DNA from: Paenibacillus_AB sp036577625 | Lineage (GTDB): Bacteria; Bacillota; Bacilli; Paenibacillales; NBRC-103111 | Assembly (NCBI RefSeq): GCF_036577625.1 | Contig: NZ_JARBDC010000087.1 | Span: 1-64,000, forward strand | Length of the DNA stretch: 64,000 bases | Reading direction: 5' to 3' | In this document: in pieces, positions 43,442 through 53,200 of the stretch | Position numbering within the stretch: the stretch's first letter is position 1 | Layout of the letters: each line of letters starts with the position of its first letter | Position numbers and translations under genes: made by a program | The notes under the pieces: generated by a model | Told to the model about the DNA's origin: nothing | What the model saw: only the letters and a program-made list of their open reading frames with translations | The model's database searches: none

Positions 43442-43770
43442 CGCACGGTGAGCTCCCGTGAGCGGATCTCGAGCTAACGAATCGAGTAACCGTTATCGGA
43501 GCCGAATGCCGAGGTGCGATTGTGCTTACGAACTTCAGTATCGCTATTGCCGGCAAATCGACACGGTCCGCCCCGCCCCGGTGACGGGCGATCCTCCATA
43601 AAAGCGCCGCAGGACGTCTTGCGAACATACAGCCGGCGTCTCTAAGCTGCGTTATGTTATTGCCGACGATCAAAAAATGTGATCGCGTCCATAACAATAC
43701 TTTATAAGCGGCGCATTCCCCAAATGGTATGATAGATAGGAATATTAACGGCAAGGAAGTGCTTATACTC
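43442..43770. other. Gene-free stretch with two more palindromic repeat units
   Basis: Units ACGAATCGAGTAACCGTTAT at 43478 and TGCTTACGAACTTCAGTATC at 43528 resemble those at 42136 and 42246. The part after 43600 shows only AT-richer sequence before the MFS gene. Confidence 0.5.
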
Positions 43771-44997
43771 GTGGCGGGTTTTTCGTGGAAACGCAATTTG
43801 GTCGTATTATGGATCGGCACGTTTCTCGTCAGCATGGCGTACTCGGTGTCGATACCGTTCATGTCGATTTTTTTGGAGCACGACTTGGGCGTTACCGAGC
43901 ATCTGGAAGCTTGGACCGGCGTCGTTTTTGCGGTCACCTTTTTGTCCGGAGCGTTGATCGCCCCGTTCTGGGGCTCGCTCGCCGACAAATACGGCCGCAA
44001 GCCGATGATGCTGCGCGCCGGCATCTGTTTGTCGTTTTGTTACTTCTTGTATTTCATCGTGGACGGTCCGTACGAGCTGATCGGCGCGCGCATATTGGAA
44101 GGATTGCTGGCCGGCTATATTCCGTCCGCGATCGCCCTGATCGCCACCAACACGCCGGAAAAGCATATGGGCTACGCGCTCGGGGTCATCTCGACGTCCA
44201 GCGCGGCCGCCTCGGTTATCGGTCCGCTCCTCGGCGGCATCGTCAGCCATATGATCGGACCGCGGGATACGTTCGCGCTGGCGAGCGGCATGGTCGCCGT
44301 CGCCTTTCTCATTTGCCTGTTCTGGGTGAAGGAGCCTTCGTTCAACAAATCGACGGCGAAGCGATCGTCGATCGCGCAGGACTTGAAGGTGGCGGCGTCC
44401 AACCGGAGCCTGATCATCGCCTTCGTCGTCGTATTTGTGACGACGACGTCGGTCATGCTGCTGGAGCCGCTGCTTACGATCTATGTCCAGCAGATCGGCT
44501 CGGACGCCTCCTCCGCCTCGCTGTACGCCGGCATCATCTTCTCGGCCGTCGGCGTCGCCACGCTGATCGCCGCGCCGTGGTGGGGCAAATTCGGCACGAG
44601 GATCGGCTACGAGAAGGTGCTGTTCATCGGCCTGCTCGGCGGCGGCATCGGCAACGTGCTGCAGGTGCTGTTTCACAGCTTGGTCGGCTTCGGCGCGCTG
44701 CGCTTCGGCTACGGCTTGTTTTTCGCCGGGGTATATCCGGCCTTGAACGCGTTTATCGCCGAACGGACCGACCCGGCGTTCCGCAGCCGCGCCTTCAGCC
44801 TCAATCAATCGTCGCACCAGATGGGGCTGATGCTCGGCCCGCTCCTCGGCGGATTCGCCGCGACCCAGGTGCCGATTCCGGTCGTCTTCGTCTTTACGGG
44901 CGTCGCGCTGCTGCTTTTGGCCGCGATGCTGAAAATACCGAAGTTTTCGATATCCCGCGATGCGGCTTCTTCCCGAAAGCAAGTCGCGGAATCTTAA
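43771..44997 (+). CDS. MFS transporter (MdtG-like multidrug pump)
   Basis: A GTG at 43771, 13 bases after AAGGA, is the likeliest start (408 residues); an ATG 14 codons upstream has no ribosome site. About twelve membrane helices are seen. The loop 2-3 motif A appears as GSLADKYGRKPMMLRAG, and the second half carries APWWGKFGTRIGYEKVL. The pattern fits DHA1-type drug pumps such as MdtG. It is a single unit ended by a terminator, convergent with the next LysR gene. Confidence 0.85.
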   Translation: MAGFSWKRNLVVLWIGTFLVSMAYSVSIPFMSIFLEHDLGVTEHLEAWTGVVFAVTFLSGALIAPFWGSLADKYGRKPMMLRAGICLSFCYFLYFIVDGPYELIGARILEGLLAGYIPSAIALIATNTPEKHMGYALGVISTSSAAASVIGPLLGGIVSHMIGPRDTFALASGMVAVAFLICLFWVKEPSFNKSTAKRSSIAQDLKVAASNRSLIIAFVVVFVTTTSVMLLEPLLTIYVQQIGSDASSASLYAGIIFSAVGVATLIAAPWWGKFGTRIGYEKVLFIGLLGGGIGNVLQVLFHSLVGFGALRFGYGLFFAGVYPALNAFIAERTDPAFRSRAFSLNQSSHQMGLMLGPLLGGFAATQVPIPVVFVFTGVALLLLAAMLKIPKFSISRDAASSRKQVAES

Positions 44998-45008
44998 AGC
45001 TCGTTTCG

Positions 45009-45040
45009 AGAGCCGGATGCGGACGCTTCCGGCTCTTTAT
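45009..45040 (+). terminator. Terminator of the MFS gene
   Basis: AGAGCCGGA pairs with TCCGGCTCT around a 10-base loop and is followed by TTAT. It overlaps the stop region of the convergent LysR gene. Confidence 0.65.
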
Positions 45041-45945
45041 CGTTGCGCCCCCGGCCGCGGACGCGCATCCCCCTCGCGAAGCGTTTCCTGCAAATTGGCG
45101 ATAAACGCGCGGGTCGCGGACGAGACGAACATGTCGTTCCGGTAAACGATGCCGACGACCCGCTGCGGCGTCGGATCGACAATCGGAACGATGCGAATGT
45201 TTTGGTGCGCGACGTCCCGAAGATACGTACCCGGCAAAATGGTCGAAGCGATATTCAGGGCGACCAGGTCGAGCAGCGAGTCGAGCGTCGTCATTTCCAC
45301 CGCCGGTTGGAACCGGAATCCTTTCGTCTGCGTCGCCCTGTCGATCAGTTGCCTGACGAGAAACTTCGGCGGGAGCAGCGCCATCGGCAGATCGCGCAGA
45401 CGGTCCAGCTCGACCTTGTCGGCGCCGGCGAGCGGATGCGTTTCGGACACGGCCAGGCTCAGCTTTTCCGTATAGAGCGGAATGCTGGTCAGCTGCTCGC
45501 CTTCGACGGGCAAAAAGACGACGCCGACGTCCAAACGGTTGTCGAGCAATCCTTGCCTCGTCTCCTCCGTGCTCAGCTCGGCGGCGTTGATCGTAATGCC
45601 GGGGTACGCGCGGTGGAACGAGACGATCGGCGTAATCAGCATATGATTGCCGGCGCAGCCGATGCGAATTTCGCCCCGGCCGAGCCCTTTCAGCTCCCGG
45701 ATGGCCGCCTGCGCCTGGCCGAGCTCGTCGAAAATGCGCAAGCAGTGACGGTACAGCAAATTGCCCGCTTCGGTCACGATCACTTTTTTGCCGACCCGGT
45801 TGAACAGCAGCGTATCCGTCTCCTGCTCGAGCGCGCGAATTTGCTGGCTGAGCGTCGGCTGGGAAATGCCGAGCTTCTCGGACGCTCTCGTAAAATGAAG
45901 CTCCTGGCACATCGTGACGAAATATTCGAGATGCCTCAGTTCCAT
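45037..45945 (-). CDS. LysR-family regulator (CynR/GltC-like)
   Basis: The ATG follows GAGGGGGGC and gives 302 residues. N-terminal winged helix: LHFTRASEKLGISQPTLSQQ; effector domain from GEIRIGCAGNHMLITPIVSF. It is divergent from ilvE, and a perfect 15-base palindrome overlaps its own -10 box, so autoregulation and control of ilvE are likely. Confidence 0.88.
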   Translation of the reverse strand: MELRHLEYFVTMCQELHFTRASEKLGISQPTLSQQIRALEQETDTLLFNRVGKKVIVTEAGNLLYRHCLRIFDELGQAQAAIRELKGLGRGEIRIGCAGNHMLITPIVSFHRAYPGITINAAELSTEETRQGLLDNRLDVGVVFLPVEGEQLTSIPLYTEKLSLAVSETHPLAGADKVELDRLRDLPMALLPPKFLVRQLIDRATQTKGFRFQPAVEMTTLDSLLDLVALNIASTILPGTYLRDVAHQNIRIVPIVDPTPQRVVGIVYRNDMFVSSATRAFIANLQETLREGDARPRPGAQR

Positions 45946-45982
45946 GGCCGCCCCCCTCGCCGCAGTAAATAATTGGTATAAT

Positions 45983-46037
45983 CTATTATAATAATAGAAA
46001 CGATTGGATTGTTCAATGATACAAATCGATTTATAAT
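45983..46037. promoter_or_regulatory. Divergent lysR/ilvE promoters with palindromic operator
   Basis: The plus-strand ilvE promoter is TTGTTC-N17-TATAAT (46009-46037). The minus-strand lysR promoter is TTGAAC-N17-TATTAT (46016-45988). CTATTAT-A-ATAATAG at 45983-45997 is a perfect palindrome over the lysR -10 box. Confidence 0.75.
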
Positions 46038-46116
46038 AGAAAACATATCACGTTCGAGATTTCGCCCTTGCGGCTGCAGCACCGACATTCAATTTGACCA
46101 GGGAGTGGAGAACAAA

Positions 46117-47184
46117 ATGAGCAATATCCGGTACGTGCAAAGCTTGTCCCCGAAACAAAAGCCGGACGCAAGCAATTTGGAGTTCGGCAAAACGTTTACC
46201 GATCACATGTTTTTGCTCGATTATACGGAAGGTCAAGGCTGGCATGATCCGCGCATCGTTCCGTACGGGCCGCTGACGCTCGACCCGGCCGCCATGGTGT
46301 TTCATTACGGCCAAGCCGTCTTCGAAGGGCTGAAGGCGTTCCGGACGAAGGACGACCGCATCGTGCTGTTCCGTCCGAACAAAAACGCCGAGCGGCTGAA
46401 CGTGTCGAACGAGCGGCTCAACATCCCGCATCTGGACGAAGCGGCGTTCGTCGAATACGTGAAAGCGCTCGTCTCGATCGACCGCGAATGGGTCCCTTCC
46501 GCGGAAGGCACCTCGCTGTATATCCGGCCGTTCATCATGGCGATCGAGCCTTGTCTCGGCGTCAGGGCGTCCAAGCGCTATTTGTTCGCGATCATTATGT
46601 CTCCCGTCGGCGCGTACTACAAAGAAGGCATCCACCCGGTCAAAATCAACGTAGAGAGCCAATACGTCCGCGCCGTGCGCGGCGGAACGGGGTTCGCCAA
46701 GACGGCGGGCAACTATGCCTCCAGCATCAAGGCGCAGGAGGAAGCGAAAGAGGAAGGCTTTTCGCAGGTGCTGTGGCTCGACGGCAAGGAGCATACGTAC
46801 GTCGAAGAAGTGGGCAGCATGAACATGTTTTTCAAAATCGGCGGCGAAGTCGTCACCCCCGAGCTGAACGGCAGCATACTGGCCGGCATTACGCGCGATT
46901 CCGTGCTTCATCTGCTGAAGACGTGGGGCGTGCCGGTGACGGAGCGCAAAATTTCGATCCGGGAAATTTATCAGGCGTCGCTTGACGGCAAGCTCGAGGA
47001 AGCGTTCGGCACCGGCACCGCGGCGGTCATCTCCCCGGTCGGCGAGCTGCACTGGCAGGAGCATACGATGACGATCAATCAAGGCAAGATCGGCGAGCTG
47101 GCGCAAAAAATTTACGATACGATTACGGGCATTCAAAACGGCACGGTACCGGATACGTTCGGCTGGAACGCGGTCGTCGAATAA
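46117..47184 (+). CDS. ilvE: Branched-chain amino acid aminotransferase
   Basis: The ATG at 46117 follows GTGGAG by six bases and gives 355 residues, the size of type II BCATs. The PLP lysine is in GFAKTAGNYASS, and FHYGQAVFEGLKAFR, SLYIRPFIMA and EEVGSMNMFF are typical. It transfers amino groups between Val, Leu, Ile and 2-oxoglutarate. No other ilv gene is near; it is a single-gene unit under the divergent LysR. Confidence 0.93.
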   Translation: MSNIRYVQSLSPKQKPDASNLEFGKTFTDHMFLLDYTEGQGWHDPRIVPYGPLTLDPAAMVFHYGQAVFEGLKAFRTKDDRIVLFRPNKNAERLNVSNERLNIPHLDEAAFVEYVKALVSIDREWVPSAEGTSLYIRPFIMAIEPCLGVRASKRYLFAIIMSPVGAYYKEGIHPVKINVESQYVRAVRGGTGFAKTAGNYASSIKAQEEAKEEGFSQVLWLDGKEHTYVEEVGSMNMFFKIGGEVVTPELNGSILAGITRDSVLHLLKTWGVPVTERKISIREIYQASLDGKLEEAFGTGTAAVISPVGELHWQEHTMTINQGKIGELAQKIYDTITGIQNGTVPDTFGWNAVVE

Positions 47185-47213
47185 CCGTCCGACCGCCCGG
47201 CCCCCGGCATGCG

Positions 47214-47254
47214 AAAGGGACTTTCCCGCGAAAGCGAAGAAAGTCCCTTTTTTT
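47214..47254 (+). terminator. Terminator of ilvE
   Basis: AAAGGGACTTTC pairs with GAAAGTCCCTTT around 13 bases and is followed by a run of T; it lies 30 bases after the stop. Confidence 0.9.
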
Positions 47255-47264
47255 GTCGATCGCA

Positions 47265-48626
47265 TCAGGCCCTTCCGAAAAAAACGCCGTACAGCAAATA
47301 TGCGTTAAGACCGATAATAATGGCGGCAATAAACCACGACACGAGTTTCAGCCAGGGCGGGTTGGCAAATTCCCCCATCTTCCTTTTGTCGTTCGTAAAT
47401 CGGATGAGCGGAACGACCGCGAACGAAAGCTGGAGCGATAAAATGACCTGGCTTAAAATAAGCAGCTCGGTCGTCCCTTTCTCGCCAGCGATCGCCGTCA
47501 CGATGACGGCCGGGATAATCGCGATCAGCCGCGTAATCAGCCGTCGCAGCCATGGCGCCAAACGAATGTTCAGGAAGCCTTCCATCACGATCTGACCGGC
47601 GAGCGTGCCCGTCAGCGTCGAGTTTTGGCCCGATGCGAGCAGGGCGACGCCGAACAAAATGCTGCCGATCGTCGTGCCGAGCAGCGGCGTGAGCAGCCGG
47701 TAGGCGTCGCCGATTTCCGCCACCTCGGTCATCCCCGCCCTGTGGAACGTCGCCGCCGACAAAATCAAAATCGCCGCATTGATGAACAAGGCGAAAAACA
47801 GGGCGATGCTCGAATCCCATGTCGCGTATTTGATCGCCAGCCGTTTGCCTTCGCGCGTCGGCTCGATGCGGCGCGTCTGCACGATCGAGGAGTGCAGGTA
47901 CAAATTGTGCGGCATGACGGTCGCGCCGAGAATGCCGATCGCAATATACAGCATCGCCGGGTTTGTCACGAGCCCGGTCGACGGCACGAAGCCGTGCACG
48001 ATGCCGCCCATATCCGGCTTGGAAAGAAAAATTTCGGTTACGAAGCAGCCCCCGATCGTCACGATCAGCACGACGACGAGCGTTTCGATAAACCGAAACC
48101 CTTTGTTTTGCAAGAGCAGCACGATCAGCACGTCGACCGCCGTGATCAAAACCCCGTACACGAGCGGGATGCCGAACAGCAGATGGAGCGCGATCGCCGA
48201 GCCGATCACTTCCGCCAGGTCGCAGGCGGCAATGGCCAGCTCGCATAAGATCCACAGCGTAAAGGCGACCGGCTTGCGGTAATGGTCCCGGCACGCCTGG
48301 GCCAAGTCGCGCCCGGTCACGATGCCGAGCTTGCCGGCGAGCGCCTGCAGCACGATCGCCATCATATTCGACAGCACGATGACGGAGAGCAGCGAGTAGC
48401 CGAACATCGAGCCGCCGGCGATATCGGTCGCCCAGTTGCCCGGGTCCATGTACCCGACGGCGACCAGGTAGCCCGGGCCGACGAACGCCAAAAACTTTTT
48501 GATCCACGAGCCCGTTTTCGGGACGCGCAGGCTGCCGTGCACTTCGGGAAGCGACGGCTGCGATCTCGCGCGTCTCCAGCCTTCGTCCGGGGAGGAAAGT
48601 CCCATATTCGCACGGTTTTCGTTCAT
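47265..48626 (-). CDS. mntH: Nramp-type Mn(II)/divalent metal transporter
   Basis: The ATG at 48626 (after CAGGTGA) gives 453 residues. Metal-site motifs DPGNW in helix 1 (GYMDPGNWATDIAGG) and MPHN in helix 6 (GATVMPHNLYLHSS) are intact. Eleven membrane helices are expected, driven by proton symport. An inverted-repeat GTTTGC-CATG-TGCAAC about 45 bases upstream resembles an MntR operator, so repression by manganese is likely. Monocistronic. Confidence 0.92.
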   Translation of the reverse strand: MNENRANMGLSSPDEGWRRARSQPSLPEVHGSLRVPKTGSWIKKFLAFVGPGYLVAVGYMDPGNWATDIAGGSMFGYSLLSVIVLSNMMAIVLQALAGKLGIVTGRDLAQACRDHYRKPVAFTLWILCELAIAACDLAEVIGSAIALHLLFGIPLVYGVLITAVDVLIVLLLQNKGFRFIETLVVVLIVTIGGCFVTEIFLSKPDMGGIVHGFVPSTGLVTNPAMLYIAIGILGATVMPHNLYLHSSIVQTRRIEPTREGKRLAIKYATWDSSIALFFALFINAAILILSAATFHRAGMTEVAEIGDAYRLLTPLLGTTIGSILFGVALLASGQNSTLTGTLAGQIVMEGFLNIRLAPWLRRLITRLIAIIPAVIVTAIAGEKGTTELLILSQVILSLQLSFAVVPLIRFTNDKRKMGEFANPPWLKLVSWFIAAIIIGLNAYLLYGVFFGRA

Positions 48627-48670
48627 GTCGTTCACCTGATTCGTCTCTATATTTGTGCGCAACAAACTAT

Positions 48671-48686
48671 GTTTGCCATGTGCAAC
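48671..48686. promoter_or_regulatory. Candidate MntR operator upstream of mntH
   Basis: GTTTGCCATGTGCAAC has TTGC and GCAA arms around a short centre and lies in the transcribed leader between promoter and start codon. It resembles MntR sites of Firmicutes in part. Confidence 0.45.
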
Positions 48687-48743
48687 TTTTAATTAAAAAA
48701 AATGACTGCCTGACGCTCGCATCGAGCATCCGTCACACCTCAA

Positions 48744-48771
48744 ATTGTACTCTCGCATCTTTTTTTGTCAA
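48744..48771 (-). promoter_or_regulatory. mntH promoter
   Basis: TTGACA (48771-48766) and TACAAT (48749-48744) are spaced by 16 bases on the minus strand. Confidence 0.65.
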
Positions 48772-48784
48772 GGAGAACATGATG

Positions 48785-48813
48785 GAAAAAGAACGGCCCC
48801 CCGGGAACCGTTC
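48785..48813 (-). terminator. Terminator of rarA
   Basis: On the minus strand GAACGG pairs with CCGTTC, extended by an inner TCCCGGGGG part, and is followed by TTTTTCC. It lies 44 bases after the stop and just before the mntH promoter. Confidence 0.8.
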
Positions 48814-48856
48814 CGTCCATCCGCCAATTCGGCAAACCATCAATCCGGCAAACCGC

Positions 48857-50173
48857 TCACGATCGTCCGCCGCGCCGGCGCAGCAGCTGGTTTTGCTTCA
48901 TTTTTTGTTCCGTTCCTTGGTCGGACGCGGTAAAAAAATGTTCGCCGCGGATCGCGTCCGGCAAATATTGCTGTTCCACATAGTGGCCTTCGTAATCGTG
49001 CGGATATTTGTACCCGATATGGCCGAGCTGCTTGGCTCCCTTGTAATGGGCGTCGCGCAGATGAAGCGGCACGTCCGCGGATTTCGTCCGTTCCAGCGAT
49101 TGCATGACGTTGCCGATGGCGATCGGAATCGAGTTCGACTTCGGACTTTCGACCGCGAACAGGATCGCCTGGGCGATGTTGTACTTCGCCTCCGGCCAGC
49201 CGATTTTATGGTAGGCGTCCATCGCCGTCACCGCCTGCACCATCGCCTGCGGGTTGGCCAGCCCGATATCTTCGCTGCACGCGACGATCAGCCGGCGCAA
49301 AAACGTCATCGGATCCATGCCGAGCTTCTCGACGGCGTACAAAAACCAGTACAGCGCGGCGTCGCTCGAGCCGCGGACGCTTTTGTGAAACGCGGAGAGC
49401 ACGTCGTACTGCGTCGACTCGTCCGCCTTGATCGTCGGCCGGCGAATCGACTCCTCGGCGACATCGAGCGTAATGCGGATCGTGCCGTCCGCATCCGGCG
49501 CCGTCGTCAGCGCGGCCAGCTCCAGGGCGTTCAGCGCCCGGCGAACGTCGCCGTTCGCCATCGCGGCCATATGCCGCAGCGCGTCCTCGTCCGCCTCGAT
49601 CGGCATAAAGCCGAGCCCCCGCTCGCGATCCGCGAGCGCGCGCCGCATCGCCTGCAGCGAATGCTCGTGCGTCAGCGGCTTCAGCTCGAACAGCGTCGAG
49701 CGCGACAAAAGCGCTCCGTTCACGTGGTGAAACGGATTTTCCGTCGTTGCGCCGATCAGCGTAATGATCCCCTGCTCGACGGCGGGCAGCAGCGCGTCCT
49801 GGCGGGACGTGTTGAACCGGTGCACCTCGTCGAGAAACAAAATCGTCTTCTTGCCGTACATCGCCTTGTTCGCCTTCGCCTGCTCGATAACGTCGCGAAC
49901 GTCCTTCACCGAAGCGTCCACCGCGTTCAGCCGGACGAATTCGCCGTTCGTCGCATTCGAAATGATGCCCGCCAGCGTCGTTTTCCCCGAGCCCGGCGGC
50001 CCGTACAGCAAAATCGAGGCGACCTGGTCCGCTTCGATCGCCCGGCGCAGCAGCTTGCCCGGTCCGACAATATGCTCCTGCCCGAAATATTCGTCCAGCG
50101 TCCGCGGGCGCATCCGGTCCGCCAGCAGCCGTCCGGCCGTCTTCGTCTCGTCGTCGTACGTAAACAAATCCAC
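48857..50173 (-). CDS. rarA: Replication-associated recombination protein RarA (MgsA)
   Basis: The best start is the GTG at 50173, seven bases after GGGGAG; the ATG two codons before it is too close to that site. The 438 residues show Walker A GPPGSGKTT, Walker B ILFLDEVHRF, sensor 1 GATTENP and the C-terminal tetramerisation part. RarA is an AAA+ ATPase that acts at stalled replication forks with SSB. The N-terminus MDLFTYDDE precedes the conserved RMRPRTLDEYFGQ. Independent unit. Confidence 0.92.
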   Translation of the reverse strand: MDLFTYDDETKTAGRLLADRMRPRTLDEYFGQEHIVGPGKLLRRAIEADQVASILLYGPPGSGKTTLAGIISNATNGEFVRLNAVDASVKDVRDVIEQAKANKAMYGKKTILFLDEVHRFNTSRQDALLPAVEQGIITLIGATTENPFHHVNGALLSRSTLFELKPLTHEHSLQAMRRALADRERGLGFMPIEADEDALRHMAAMANGDVRRALNALELAALTTAPDADGTIRITLDVAEESIRRPTIKADESTQYDVLSAFHKSVRGSSDAALYWFLYAVEKLGMDPMTFLRRLIVACSEDIGLANPQAMVQAVTAMDAYHKIGWPEAKYNIAQAILFAVESPKSNSIPIAIGNVMQSLERTKSADVPLHLRDAHYKGAKQLGHIGYKYPHDYEGHYVEQQYLPDAIRGEHFFTASDQGTEQKMKQNQLLRRRGGRS

Positions 50174-50212
50174 CGGCATTCTCCCCGCTTCGCAAAAACT
50201 TTCGTCGTACGG

Positions 50213-50242
50213 CAAAAGCCGTCACCGGAGCGATGACGGCTT
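50213..50242 (-). terminator. Terminator of the marR-MMPL operon
   Basis: On the minus strand AGCCGTCA pairs with TGACGGCT around TCGCTCCGG and is followed by TTTGCC. Confidence 0.7.
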
Positions 50243-50291
50243 CGTGCCTTGTCCTTGTCTCATTATACCAACCGGCCGCACCCCCGGCAAC

Positions 50292-53200
50292 TTACCGGTC
50301 CGCGTGCGAATGGACGCTCGCGATCGCGCCGGGCAGTTCGGCTCGCCCGTCGTACCGCTCGCTCCGGTCCATAAACGGCCACCAGTTGGCCGGCCCGAAC
50401 ATCCGTACCATGACCGGAATGAACAACGGCAAAATGACGAGCGCGTATAAGAACAGTCCGCACAGGACGATCGTGGCGATTTGCAGCAGCGACATGACGC
50501 CGGACGGCAGCATCGCCGCGAACGTACCGCCGAGAATGACGGCGGCCGACATGATGACAGAGCCCATATTTTCCATCGCCTTCAATATCGCTTCGCGAGG
50601 CGGCAAATGGCGGTATTCCTTGAACCGGTCCATCAGGAATATGCTGTAGTCGATGCCGAGCGCCATCAGCATGACGAAGCCGAAAAACGGCACCGCCCAG
50701 CTGATCCCTTCGTTCCCGAGCATCCGGACGAAAATGACTTCGGTGATCGCCATCGACGTATAGAATGTGACGAGCAGCGACAAAATGAGATAAATCGGCA
50801 TGACGACCGAACGGAACAGCACGATCAATATGATCGCGATGCCGATGAGCATCAGCGTCATCGTGCGCGAATAATCGCTTTCGGATATCGTTTGCAGGTC
50901 ATGGTTCATGCTCGTGACGCCGTCGACCGCATAGGTCGCCTTTTCGAAGCCGCTGCCCGGAAGCGCGCGCTGCACCGCGGCGTTCAGCTCGCCCGTTTTC
51001 GCCAACGTTTCCGCCGCGTACGGGTTTCCTTCGAACACGACGTCGAACTTGACCGTCTTGCGGTCTTCGGACATGTAAGCGTCGAGCGATTTTTGAAAAT
51101 CGGCGTTTTGCAAAGCTTCGTTCGGAACATGCCATCCGGTCAACTGCTTGTTCGGGGCGTCCGACAGCTCGCCGAGAAACGATTGCGCGGAGGCGAGGCC
51201 GCCCGTCACTTGCTCGAGTCCGCCGACGCTTTGGTCGAGACCGCTCGTCAATTGTCCGAGCTGGGCGTTCAATTCCTCGAACCCGGACTGCAATTGGCGC
51301 TGCCCGGCGGACAGCTCGTCGAGTCCCGACGTCATCGCGGGAATTTTCGCGACGATTTGCCCCTGCCCGTCGGCCGCCTGATCGATCCCCGCCTGCAGCT
51401 CGGCAATCCCGCCGACGAGCCGATCGAGGCCGGCCGCCAGCATCGATTGCCCGGCGACGGCTTGCTCGTATCCCGCATTCGCCTCGCCGATGCCGCGGGC
51501 GATCCCGCCCAGCTGCGCGTTCAGCTGCTTCAGGCCGTCCGCGATGCCGGCCGCGCCCGTTTGCAGCTGCTTCACGGCGGCTGCCGTTCTCAAGTAGTCC
51601 GGATCGTCCTTCAGCTGCGGCGCTTTTTGCTCCAGACCGCCGAGTCCGGCGCTTAGATCGGAGAGTCCTTGGACGACGTTGTCCTGCTGCGCGGCCAGCT
51701 CGCCGTAGCCTTTCTCCAATTGGCCGAGACCTCCGCCGATTTCCTTATACCCCGCAAACAGCTGCTTGCTCGACGCGGCGAGCCGCTCGGCGCTCGTTTT
51801 CGCTTCGGCCAGCCCCGCCTTCAGCCGCTCCGCTCCCGCCGAACCGTCCCGCAAGCCCGCTTCCAGCCGCTTCAGCCCGTCGCCGAGCTGGACCACTCCG
51901 GCCTTCAGCTCGTTCGTGCCGGCGGCCAGTCGCTCGGCGCCTTGAGCGGCTTCGCTCAGCTTCGGCGCATTGCCGCTGATCGCTTTGCTGGCGTCGGACA
52001 GCCCTTTGCCGATTTGGCCGAGACCGTCCTTGCTCTGGCCGAGTCCGTCGTCGACCATGCCGAGCTGACGCGTCACCTGGAAATCCTGCAGCGCGTCGCC
52101 GGTCGGTCTCGTGGCGCTGCGCACCGTTTTGACGCCCTCGACTTTCGCCAGCTCCCTGGAAATTTGCTCGACGGCGGCCAGCCCCTCGGACGAATCCATC
52201 GGCTTATCCGCCTTGAGCACGACCGCGGACGGCAGCGAGTCGCCCGGGCCGAAGCTGTCCGAGATGACTCGGAACGCCTTGACCGAGTCGTATTTGTCGC
52301 CGATTTCGACCATCGAATCGAAGGTGGTCGACCCTTTGTAGGCGGCCAGAAACGGAACGATCAGGACGGCCAGCAGGACGAGCGCCCAAACCGGCTTTCG
52401 CAGCGAAAACGATCCGACCGCTCCCCACAGCCGGCTCGGCTTATGCTCCAGCGTCCCTTTGACCGGCCAAAAGATCGATTTGCCGAGCACCGCCATGAAA
52501 AACGGCACGAGCGTAAACAGCGCGACCAGGAGCACGGCGACGCCGACCGCAACCGCGACCGCGGACCGGTACAGCACGAACGTCGACAATCCGATCGAGG
52601 CGAAGCCGACCAGCACGGCGAGTCCGGAAAACAGCACCGTTCTGCCCGCGGTCCGGTACGTTTCCACGATCGCCTCCGTTTTGTCGCCGCGGTGCGCCAG
52701 CTCTTCCTTGAACCGGCTGATCAGCAAAATGCAGTAGTCGGTGCCGATGCCGAACAAGACGGCGACGAGAAAAATTTGCGTAAAGTTCGATAGCGGAAAA
52801 TCCAAGTAGCGGACGAGAAACGCCACAACCGACTGGGATACCAAATACGTGAGCCCGACGGACAGAAGCGGAATGAACGGCGCGATCGCCGATCGGAATA
52901 CGACGAACAAAATGGCCAAAATGAAGACGACCGTAATGCCCTCCGTTTTTTTCAGCCCTTCCTGCGAGCTTTGGATGACGTCTTCGTTAATGAGCCAGCT
53001 GCCGGTGTAGTAATGGTCGACTTTCACGTCCGACACGGCGTCGTACAGCGCCGTGCGCACCTCCTCCGGCGTTCGGCCTTCCGACGACGCGTTCACGAGG
53101 ACGAGCACCGTTTTGCCGTCCGCCGACACCATCTGCTTCTCGAGCTCCTTCATATCGAAATGCGTCGTGACGGAGGCGATGCCGTACGTCTCCTCGCCGT

